A stretch of 64,000 nt of DNA, from contig NZ_JAHKRO010000023.1 in the NCBI RefSeq assembly GCF_019396325.1, forward strand, positions 29,699 through 93,698, written 5' to 3'. This stretch comes from Nonomuraea ceibae (GTDB taxonomy: Bacteria > Actinomycetota > Actinomycetes > Streptosporangiales > Streptosporangiaceae). This document shows, piece by piece, positions 10,933 to 17,872 of this stretch; position 1 is the stretch's first letter; every line of letters starts with the position of its first letter. The translations under genes were made by a program, and so were the position numbers. The notes under the pieces are model-generated. The model did not search any database. It saw only the letters and a program-made list of their open reading frames with translations, and was not told the origin of the DNA.

Positions 10933-11595
10933 ATGACGCCAGAGGCCGGCGAGTTCCTGTCCACGCTCACCCCCGACGAGGTCCAGGCGGTGCTCGCCGC
11001 GGGGCGGCCGCGACGGTGGGAGCGCGGGACGACGGTGATGACCGAGGGCGACACCTCCGACTGGGTGCTCGTGCTGACCGCGGGCCGGGTCAAGGTCTCG
11101 TCCCATACGAGCGGCGGCACCGAGGTGGTGCTCGCGGTGCGCGGTCCCGGCGCGCTGCTGGGCGAGATGTCGGCCATCGACGGCTCGCCGCGCTCGGCCA
11201 CGGTGACCGCGCTGGAGCCGGTCTCGGGGGTGGTGATCCGCGACTTCACCGGTTTCCTCCAGGATCACGGGCGGGTGGCCGTCCTGCTGCTGCGGCTGGT
11301 CACCGAGCGGCTGCGCGACTCCGACCGCAAGCGGATCGAGTACGGCGCGTTCGACACGACGGGACGGGTGGCGACGCGGCTGATCGAGCTGGCCGAGCGC
11401 TACGGCGAGCAGACGCCGGGCGGGCTGCGCGTGGCGCTGCCGCTGTCGCAGGACGAGCTGGCGGGCTGGACGGGGGCGTCGCGCGAGGCCGTCAGCAAGG
11501 CGTTGCGCTCGCTGCGCGACCGGGGGCTGATCGAGACCGGACGGCGGCGCGTGGTCGTCCACGACCTGGACGGGCTGCGCCGGCGGGCCCGCTGA
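10933..11595 (+). CDS. Crp/Fnr family transcriptional regulator (cyclic-nucleotide binding)
   Basis: 220 residues: an N-terminal cyclic-nucleotide-binding jelly roll and a C-terminal winged helix. The phosphate-binding cassette GEMSAIDGSPRSATV (about residues 77-91) retains the Gly-Glu and Arg-Ser positions that contact cAMP or cGMP, so ligand binding is likely. The helix-turn-helix reads LSQDELAGWTGASREAVSKAL. No cysteine cluster of the Fnr type is seen, which argues against an iron-sulfur oxygen sensor. Location right after a class III cyclase makes that enzyme the probable source of its ligand; this link is inference. Confidence 0.9.
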   Translation: MTPEAGEFLSTLTPDEVQAVLAAGRPRRWERGTTVMTEGDTSDWVLVLTAGRVKVSSHTSGGTEVVLAVRGPGALLGEMSAIDGSPRSATVTALEPVSGVVIRDFTGFLQDHGRVAVLLLRLVTERLRDSDRKRIEYGAFDTTGRVATRLIELAERYGEQTPGGLRVALPLSQDELAGWTGASREAVSKALRSLRDRGLIETGRRRVVVHDLDGLRRRAR

Positions 11596-11634
11596 ACTAT
11601 TTTCTAGAATTTCCCTCACCCCGCCGCGAAGTGG

Positions 11635-11649
11635 ACGTACGTCGTACGT
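11635..11649. promoter_or_regulatory. Palindromic TetR-type operator upstream of MFS gene 1
   Basis: ACGTACG-T-CGTACGT is a perfect 7-bp inverted repeat around one base, 13 nt before the MFS start. It contains TACGTCGTAC, the same decamer that occurs in the tetR/MFS divergent region near 14.55 kb. A shared repressor is the simple reading. Confidence 0.55.
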
Positions 11650-11662
11650 CATAGTTGAAGGC

Positions 11663-13108
11663 ATGGTCGCGATCTCCCCCGATCAACATGCCAGGATGCG
11701 TTACGCGTGGCGCGTCTGCTCGGTCACCAGCCTGGGGCTCGTCCTCATCGGCATCGCGGGCAGCACGCTCAACGTGGCGCTCCCCGCGGTCGTCCGGCAC
11801 TTCCAGGCCACGCCGTTCGAGTCGGGGTGGATCCTGCTGGCGTTCCTGCTGGTCAACACCGCGAGCCTGGTGTTCTTCGGGCGGGTGGCCGACCTGCTGG
11901 GCCGGCGGGAGGTCTACCTGGCCGGGTTCGCGCTGTTCACGGTGGCGTCGCTGCTCGCCGGGCTGTCGCCCGACGTGTGGTTCCTGGTCGCGATGCGGGT
12001 GGTGCAGGCCGTCGGGGCGGCGATGATCCTGGCGAACGGGACCGTGATCATCACCGACGCGTTTCCGCCCGAGAAGCTCAGCCAGGGCATGGGCGTCTAC
12101 ATCGGCACGCTGTCGGTGGCCCAGCTCGCCGGGCCCACGCTGGGCGGGCTGATCGCCTCCACCGCCGGGTGGCAGTGGATCTTCTGGGTGAACGTGCCCG
12201 CCGGGGTGATCGCCGTCGTCTGGGGGGCGGTCACGCTGCGCAAGATGCCGCGCGGGCCCAAGCAGCCGGTGGACGCGCTGGGCAACGCGCTGGTGTTCGC
12301 CGCGCTGTCGGCCATCCTGCTCGCGCTCTCCGAAGCCGGCTCCGGCGGGCTGACCAGCCCGGTCGTGCTGGCCGGCGCAGCGGTGTTCGTCGTCCTGGTC
12401 CCGGTCATCGTGCTGGTCGAGCGGCGGGCCTCGCACCCCGTGCTGGACGTGCGGCTGTTCGGCGGGCGGATGCTGGCGTGCGCCAACCTGGCGTCGTTCT
12501 GCAACGCGATCGCCCGGGCCGCGCTGATCCTCGTGGTGGCGCTGTACTTCCAGGCGGCCCGGGGCGTGGACCCGTTCGCGGCCGGGCTCAGCGTGTTGCC
12601 GGTGCCCGTTGGCATGGCGGTGGCCTCGCCCGTCGTGGGCGCGCTCGGCCGCCGCGTCTCCCCGTACGCGCTGTCGATCGGCGGCGCGCTGATGAGCTCC
12701 ACCGGCCTGGGCGTGCTGATGCTGACGGCCGACCCCGGCACCCCGTACTGGATCATCGGGATCGGCCTGTTCGTGGCCGGGTGCGGCAGCGGCGCCTTCC
12801 TGACCGGCAACACCACGCAGGTCATGGCCGCCCTGCCCAGCGGCAGCCTGGGCGTGGTGAACGGCTTCCGGCTCATGGTGATGAACGTGGGCGTGGTGCT
12901 CAGCATCGGCCTGTCGCTCAGCGTCCTGGGCAGCGCCGTCGGGCCCGAGGTGCGCGCGCAGGTCTACGCGGGCACCCTGTCGACGCTCTCGCCGGTCGCG
13001 GTGGACCAGCTCATGCAGGGCTTCCAGCGCACGTACGCGGTGCTGTTCGCGGTCGCGGTCGCCGGGGCCGTGCTGGCGGCCCTGGCCCGCTCGCGCAAGG
13101 TCACCTGA
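11663..13108 (+). CDS. MFS transporter, DHA2 (drug:H+ antiporter) type
   Basis: A 481-residue integral membrane exporter with about 14 hydrophobic segments, the pattern of the EmrB/QacA branch. Conserved blocks are LNVALPAV in TM1, GRVADLLGRREVYLAG (motif A) between TM2 and TM3, RVVQAVGAAMI in TM4, and GGLIASTAGWQWIFWVNVP (motif C region) in TM5. The ATG follows a palindromic operator and lacks a strong ribosome-binding site. It ends by overlapping the convergent MetF-like gene by 8 nt. Probably exports a toxic compound or own metabolite under control of a TetR repressor encoded about 2 kb away; substrate unknown. Confidence 0.88.
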   Translation: MVAISPDQHARMRYAWRVCSVTSLGLVLIGIAGSTLNVALPAVVRHFQATPFESGWILLAFLLVNTASLVFFGRVADLLGRREVYLAGFALFTVASLLAGLSPDVWFLVAMRVVQAVGAAMILANGTVIITDAFPPEKLSQGMGVYIGTLSVAQLAGPTLGGLIASTAGWQWIFWVNVPAGVIAVVWGAVTLRKMPRGPKQPVDALGNALVFAALSAILLALSEAGSGGLTSPVVLAGAAVFVVLVPVIVLVERRASHPVLDVRLFGGRMLACANLASFCNAIARAALILVVALYFQAARGVDPFAAGLSVLPVPVGMAVASPVVGALGRRVSPYALSIGGALMSSTGLGVLMLTADPGTPYWIIGIGLFVAGCGSGAFLTGNTTQVMAALPSGSLGVVNGFRLMVMNVGVVLSIGLSLSVLGSAVGPEVRAQVYAGTLSTLSPVAVDQLMQGFQRTYAVLFAVAVAGAVLAALARSRKVT

Positions 13109-13850
13109 GGGCGGCCGACAGGCGGGACTCGACGTCGCGGTAGCGGCTGACGGGGATCAGGTGCACCCCGGCGAAGGCGCCGCTGTCGCGGACGGCCAGG
13201 ACCTGGGCGCAGGCGGCCTCGACGCCGGCCATGCGGTCGTCGGCCAGCCGGGCGACCAGCTCGTCCGGGATCGCGATGTCGGGGATGGCGGCCGACAGGG
13301 CGCGGGCGTGACCGGCGCTGGCCACGACCAGCACGCCGGCGTAGACCGGGACGTCGACCGGGTTGGCCTCACGCCAGCGCAGCAGCGCCTCCAGCGAGAA
13401 GCCGGCCTGGAGGAACAGGAAGTCGGCGGCCCGCTTCCAGGCCGGGAGCGGGCGCAGCCCGGCGGCGGCGCCGACGCGCAGGCCGGGCGAGAACGCGCGG
13501 GCCTCGTCGATCATCGAGCGCACGGTCAGGTCGCTGGTGCGGTTGCCGCTGGTCGGCTTGTCGCCGTAGACGAACAAGAACTGGTCCACCCCGTAGGCGG
13601 CGGCGGTGAGCAGGTCGCGGCGGAAGCCGAGCAGGTTGCGGTCGCGCGAGTTGAGGCAGGCGATGCTGCGCCCGCCCATCGCCTCGACCTCGTGCGCCAC
13701 GGCGACGCTGGAGACGGTCGCGCGGCCGATGTGGTTGTCGGGGATCAGGAACGAGTGGGCGATCGTGCTCAGCGTGCCGATCTGGTGGCGGACGCGCTTG
13801 AGGTCGGGCGTGGTGGGCGGCTCGATTTCGCATACCAGCTCGAAGGTCAT
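13101..13850 (-). CDS. Methylenetetrahydrofolate reductase-like protein
   Basis: A 249-residue member of the MetF fold (flavin-dependent 5,10-methylene-THF reductase). Recognisable pieces are the N-terminal VCEIEPPTTPD, the AHEVEAMGGRSIACLNSRDRN strand-loop region and FVYGDKPTSG. It is shorter than housekeeping MetF (about 290-310 residues), so it may be a specialised reductase acting on folate C1 units outside methionine synthesis. It starts 10 nt after the tetR stop, so both are probably one transcript, an odd partner for an efflux repressor. Its stop overlaps the convergent MFS gene by 8 nt. Confidence 0.7.
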   Translation of the reverse strand: MTFELVCEIEPPTTPDLKRVRHQIGTLSTIAHSFLIPDNHIGRATVSSVAVAHEVEAMGGRSIACLNSRDRNLLGFRRDLLTAAAYGVDQFLFVYGDKPTSGNRTSDLTVRSMIDEARAFSPGLRVGAAAGLRPLPAWKRAADFLFLQAGFSLEALLRWREANPVDVPVYAGVLVVASAGHARALSAAIPDIAIPDELVARLADDRMAGVEAACAQVLAVRDSGAFAGVHLIPVSRYRDVESRLSAALR

Positions 13851-13860
13851 GGCCAGGACC

Positions 13861-14514
13861 CTAGCGTCTGGCCGCCAGGGCTTCTATGCCCGCGAGGACG
13901 AGGTCGACGCCGAACGTGTCGTAGAGCTCGGGGTCGACCTGGACGAGGGGGCCGGCCATCTCCACCAGGTTCGGGTAGGTCGCGGCGGGCAGCGACTGCA
14001 GGCCGAGGCGCTTGACCCGGACCAGCTCGGCGACCTCCTCCGGGGTGTTGCTCGCGGTGAAGTGCACCGGGGCGTCGGCGATGGAGATGGCGCTCTGCAG
14101 CAGGTATTTGGAGATCAGGCAGCTCTCCTCCATGGAGAACCCGGCGGACCTGGCCAGGCCGAGCGCGTCGTCCCACACGGCCAGGAAGCTCGGCACCGCG
14201 CTCTGGTCGACCTGCTCCAGCACGCTCTTGGCGCACGGGTGGGTGCGCAGCACGCGGACCAGGCCGGTCAGGACCTCGCGCAGCCGCTGCTGCCACGGCC
14301 GCTCGTCGTCGCGCGCGGGGGCGAACCCGGCGACGAGGTGGTCGGCCATGCCCTCCAGGAGCCGGTCCTTGTTCTTGAAGTGCCAGTAGAGGGCCATCGG
14401 CGTGACGCCGAGGTCGGTCGCGAGCCGCCTGATGGTCACGGCGTCGAGCCCTTCGGCGTCGCCGATCCGCAGGGCCCGCTCGACGATCGCGTCCGCGGTG
14501 AGCTTTCCCATCAC
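13861..14514 (-). CDS. TetR/AcrR family repressor of the adjacent MFS pump
   Basis: About 217 residues. The N-terminal helix-turn-helix contains TIRRLATDLGVTPMALYWHFKNKDRLL, with the YWHFKNK signature of TetR proteins, and the C-terminal half resembles the tetracycline-type ligand domain. The start is uncertain: GTG (used here) lies 8 nt after TATAGT on the minus strand, consistent with a leaderless message; ATG one codon later is an alternative. The gene is divergent from an MFS pump, and the intervening 66 nt carry repeats of TATACG(T/C)CGTAC that overlap its own -10, so autoregulation and repression of the pump are expected. Confidence 0.85.
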   Translation of the reverse strand: MMGKLTADAIVERALRIGDAEGLDAVTIRRLATDLGVTPMALYWHFKNKDRLLEGMADHLVAGFAPARDDERPWQQRLREVLTGLVRVLRTHPCAKSVLEQVDQSAVPSFLAVWDDALGLARSAGFSMEESCLISKYLLQSAISIADAPVHFTASNTPEEVAELVRVKRLGLQSLPAATYPNLVEMAGPLVQVDPELYDTFGVDLVLAGIEALAARR

Positions 14515-14524
14515 GGTTGACAAC

Positions 14525-14572
14525 TATACGCCGTACGAGTTTCCCTATACGTCGTACAAGTACGTCGTATAG
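14525..14572. promoter_or_regulatory. Repeated TetR operator in the divergent tetR/MFS promoter
   Basis: Three related elements occur within 48 nt: TACGCCGTAC at 14527, TACGTCGTAC at 14548 and TACGTCGTAT at 14561. The last two face a small inverted repeat, CGTAC-AA-GTACG. The block overlaps the tetR -10 and ends just before the ribosome-binding site (AGGAGGG) of the MFS gene. Confidence 0.65.
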
Positions 14573-14580
14573 GAGGGTTC

Positions 14581-15993
14581 GTGGAGCGCAGATGGTGGGC
14601 GCTGGGCGCGGTGACGCTCGGCACGTTCATGACGTATTTGGACAACAACGTCGGCAACGTCGCCCTGCCGACGATCCAGCGGGAGCTCGGGCTGACGCTG
14701 GCCGGGCTGGAGTGGATCGTCAGCGGCTACATCCTGGTGTTCGCCGGGCTGATGCTGGCCGGGGGCAGGCTGGCCGACGTGTTCGGCGCGCGCCGGGTGT
14801 TCGCCGCCGGGCTCGGCGTCTTCACACTGGCCTCGCTGGCCGCCGGGCTCGCCACCGACGGCGGCTCGCTGATCGCCGCCCGCGCGGTGCAGGGCGTCGG
14901 CGCGGCCCTGCTCACCCCGACCGCGCTGTCACTGATCACGCAGATCTTCCCCGACGGGGCCGAGCGCGGTCGCGCGGTCGGCATCTGGAGCGCGGCCGGG
15001 GCGCTGTCCATGGCCCTCGGCCCGGTGACCGGCGGCTTCATCAGCGAGAACTGGCACTGGGGCTGGATCTACCTGATCAACGTGCCGATCGGCGTCGCCA
15101 CGCTCGGGCTGGCGCTGTGGGCGGTGCGGCCGGCCTTCACCCGGGTACGGCACAGCCTCGACCTGCCGGGCCTGGCCACCTCCGCGATCGCGCTGTCCGC
15201 GCTGACCTACGCGCTCATCGAGGGCGAGGCGGCCGGCTGGACCTCGCCGGAGATCCTCGCCGCGTTCGCCGTCACGGCGGTGTCGGCGGTGGCGTTCCTG
15301 CTGGTCGAGGCGCGGGCGGCGGAGCCGATGATCGACCTGTCGCTCTTCCGGGCCAGGCGGTTCACCGGCGGCGTGATCACCAGCGGCATCTGGTCGTTCG
15401 GCGTGTTCGGCATCTACTTCTTCAGCGCGCTCTGGCTGCAGAACGTGCTCGGCTTCAGCCCGACCGAGGCCGGGGCCGCGTTCGTGCCGATGGCGCTGGT
15501 CATGGGCGTCGTCGCGGTGCTGTCGCAGCGGATCGGCGCGGCGCTGGGCATCGGCAGGACCGTGGCGCTCGGGCTGGCGCTGATGGCGGCCGCGATCTAC
15601 CTGATCTCCGGCGTCGGCGTCGACGGCGGCTACGCGGACGTGCTGCCGTGGTTCGTCCTGTACGGGCTCGGCGGCGGCCTGCTGGTGCCCCTGACCGCGG
15701 CCGTGCTCAGCGGGATGCCCACCGGCCGGTCCGGGGTGGCGTCCGGGGTGCTCAACGTGTCGAGGGAGGTTTTCGGGCTGCTCGGCATCACCGTGCTGGG
15801 CGCGATCCTGACCTCCCGGCAGGCGGCGGGCGACGGGCCGCCGCTCGCCGCCTTCCTCGACGCCTACCGGTTCACGCTGGTGATCGCGGCCGTCGTGGTG
15901 CTGGCGGGCATCCCGGTCGCGCTCCGCACGCTGCGCGCGGACCGTACGACCGGGGAGCCTCAGGCGGCGGCGATGGCCGGGTCGGCGAACTGA
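14581..15993 (+). CDS. MFS transporter, DHA2 (EmrB/QacA) type
   Basis: A 470-residue multidrug-type exporter with about 14 membrane segments. The start is GTG, preceded by TAGGAGGG. Family blocks include MTYLDNNVGNVALPTIQREL in TM1, GGRLADVFGARRVFAAGLG (motif A), RAVQGVGAALLTPTALSLI in TM4 and GPVTGGFISENWHWGWIYL in TM5. Unlike the paralogous pump 1.5 kb upstream it retains a long tail of Leu/Val-rich segments up to residue 450. Expression is presumably controlled by the divergent TetR protein. The 3' end overlaps the convergent ABC exporter gene by 34 nt. Confidence 0.9.
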   Translation: MERRWWALGAVTLGTFMTYLDNNVGNVALPTIQRELGLTLAGLEWIVSGYILVFAGLMLAGGRLADVFGARRVFAAGLGVFTLASLAAGLATDGGSLIAARAVQGVGAALLTPTALSLITQIFPDGAERGRAVGIWSAAGALSMALGPVTGGFISENWHWGWIYLINVPIGVATLGLALWAVRPAFTRVRHSLDLPGLATSAIALSALTYALIEGEAAGWTSPEILAAFAVTAVSAVAFLLVEARAAEPMIDLSLFRARRFTGGVITSGIWSFGVFGIYFFSALWLQNVLGFSPTEAGAAFVPMALVMGVVAVLSQRIGAALGIGRTVALGLALMAAAIYLISGVGVDGGYADVLPWFVLYGLGGGLLVPLTAAVLSGMPTGRSGVASGVLNVSREVFGLLGITVLGAILTSRQAAGDGPPLAAFLDAYRFTLVIAAVVVLAGIPVALRTLRADRTTGEPQAAAMAGSAN

Positions 15994-17834
15994 GTGCGGT
16001 AGAGCTCCTCGTAGCGGCCACCGGCGGCCAGCAGCTCGGCGTGCGTGCCGCGCTCGGCGACCCGGCCGTCCTCGATCACCAGGATGACGTCGGCGGCGCG
16101 GATCGTGGACAGCCGGTGCGCGATCACCACGGCGGTCCGCCCGTCGAGCGCCTCGGCCAGCGCCTCCTGCACGGCGGCCTCGGAGGTGGAGTCGAGCGCG
16201 GCCGTGGCCTCGTCCAGGATGACCACGCGGGGCCTGGCGAGCAGCAGGCGGGCGATCGTCAGCCGCTGGCGCTCGCCGCCCGACAGCCGGTAGCCGCGCT
16301 CGCCCACCACCGTGTCGAGGCCGTCGGGCAGCGACTCGATCAGCGTGGCGAGCCTGGCCCGGCGCAGCACCTCCCACAGCTCTTCCTCGTCCGCCTCAGG
16401 GCGGGCGAGCAGCAGGTTGGCCCGGATCGAGTCGTGGAACAGGTGCCCGTCCTGGGTGACCATGCCGAGCGTGTCGCGGATGGAGTCGGCCGTCAGGTCA
16501 CGCACGTCCACGCCGCCGATCCGCACCGCGCCCTCGTCCACGTCGTACAGGCGGGGCAGGAGCTGGGCGATGGTGGACTTGCCCGCGCCCGACGAGCCCA
16601 CCAGGGCGACCATCTGGCCGGGCTCGGCCCGGAACGAGACGCCGTGCAGCACCTCGACGCCGCCCCGGCTGTCGAGCGCGGCCACCTCCTCCAGGGAGGC
16701 CAGCGACACCTTGTCGGCCGACGGGTAGGCGAAGCGCACGTTGTCGAACTCGACCCCGACCGGCCCGTCGGGCACCTGGCCGGCGCCGGGCCGGTCCTTG
16801 ATGAGCGGTTCGAGGTCGAGCACCTCGAAGACGCGCTCGAAGCTGACCAGCGCGCTCATCACGTCCACCCGGGCGCTGGCCAGCGCGGTCAGCGGCGAGT
16901 AGAGGCGGGTGATCAGCAGCGCGAGCGCCACGACCGAGCCCGGGTCGAGCTGGTCGCGCAGCGCGTAGAAGCCGCCGAGCCCGTACACCAGGGCCAGCGC
17001 GAGCGCGGAGACCAGCGTCAGCGCGGTGACGAACACCGACTGCGTCATGGCCGTGCGCACCCCGATGTCACGCACCCGCCTGGCCCTGGCGGCGAACTCG
17101 GCCGACTCGGCACGCGGCCGGCCGAACAGCTTGACCAGCGTCGCGCCCGGCGCCGAGAACCGCTCGGTCATCTGGGTGCCCATCGCCGCGTTGTGGTCGG
17201 CGGCCTCGCGGCGCAGCCGGGCGATGCGCACGCCCATCCGGCGCGCGGGCAGCACGAACACCGGCAGCAGCAGCAACGCCAGCAGCGTGATCTGCCAGGA
17301 GATGCCGATCATCACGGTCAGCGCCAGCACCAGCGTCACCACGTTGCCGGCCACGCTGGACAGCGTGTCGGTGAACGCCCGCTGCGCGCCGATCACGTCG
17401 TTGTTGAGCCGGCTGACCAGGGCGCCGGTGCGCGTCCTGGTGAAGAACGCGATCGGCATCTTCTGCACGTGGTCGAAGACGGCCGTGCGCAGGTCCAGGA
17501 TCAGGTTCTCGCCCAGCCCCGACGACAGCCAGCGGGTCAGCAGCCCGAGCCCGGCCTCGGCCACCGCCAGGCCCGCGATCAGGCCCGCCAGCCCGAGCAC
17601 CACGCTCATCGGCTTGCCCGCGCCGATCGCGTCCAGCACCCGGCCCGCCAGCACCGGCGGGGCGACCGCCAGGGCCGCCATCACCACGCTCAGCGCCAGG
17701 AAGAACGTGATCCTGCGGCGATGCGGCCGGGCGAACCCCCAGACGCGACGGAGCGTCGCCTTCGATATCTGGCGACGCTCCGGGCGGTTGTTCAGCGAGT
17801 ACACCTGGTGCCAGGCCGTCATCTCCATGCTCAT
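15960..17834 (-). CDS. ABC transporter, fused permease-ATPase exporter
   Basis: A 624-residue half-transporter that should work as a dimer. Residues about 40-330 form six membrane helices of an ABC type 1 exporter domain. The ATPase domain follows with Walker A (GSSGAGKST), Q loop (MVTQDGHLFHDSI), signature LSGGERQRL, Walker B VVILDEATAALD and the switch histidine in VIAHRLSTI, all intact. The ATG is 7 nt after TAGGCT on the minus strand, so the message may be leaderless although the gene also lies 34 nt downstream of phoX on the same strand. The palindromes TTAACTTGA and TTGACGTCAA sit immediately upstream. Likely exports a hydrophobic compound; substrate unknown. Confidence 0.92.
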   Translation of the reverse strand: MSMEMTAWHQVYSLNNRPERRQISKATLRRVWGFARPHRRRITFFLALSVVMAALAVAPPVLAGRVLDAIGAGKPMSVVLGLAGLIAGLAVAEAGLGLLTRWLSSGLGENLILDLRTAVFDHVQKMPIAFFTRTRTGALVSRLNNDVIGAQRAFTDTLSSVAGNVVTLVLALTVMIGISWQITLLALLLLPVFVLPARRMGVRIARLRREAADHNAAMGTQMTERFSAPGATLVKLFGRPRAESAEFAARARRVRDIGVRTAMTQSVFVTALTLVSALALALVYGLGGFYALRDQLDPGSVVALALLITRLYSPLTALASARVDVMSALVSFERVFEVLDLEPLIKDRPGAGQVPDGPVGVEFDNVRFAYPSADKVSLASLEEVAALDSRGGVEVLHGVSFRAEPGQMVALVGSSGAGKSTIAQLLPRLYDVDEGAVRIGGVDVRDLTADSIRDTLGMVTQDGHLFHDSIRANLLLARPEADEEELWEVLRRARLATLIESLPDGLDTVVGERGYRLSGGERQRLTIARLLLARPRVVILDEATAALDSTSEAAVQEALAEALDGRTAVVIAHRLSTIRAADVILVIEDGRVAERGTHAELLAAGGRYEELYRTQFADPAIAAA

Positions 17835-17841
17835 GGAGAGG

Positions 17842-17872
17842 AGCCTAGGACCTCAAGTTAACTTGACGTCAA
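17842..17872 (-). promoter_or_regulatory. Promoter and double palindrome upstream of the ABC exporter
   Basis: The -10-like TAGGCT ends 7 nt before the ATG. Upstream lie two overlapping perfect palindromes, AAGTTAACTT (17855-17864) and TTGACGTCAA (17863-17872); the second includes the phoX stop codon. TTGACGTCAACT closely matches TTGACATCAACT near 39.49 kb, so one regulator may see both. Confidence 0.45.

Noticed and set aside
11663..17834. A secondary-metabolite gene cluster around the three exporters
   Set aside because: No polyketide, peptide, terpene or tailoring enzyme is present in this stretch apart from the MetF-like protein; it is an efflux island only.
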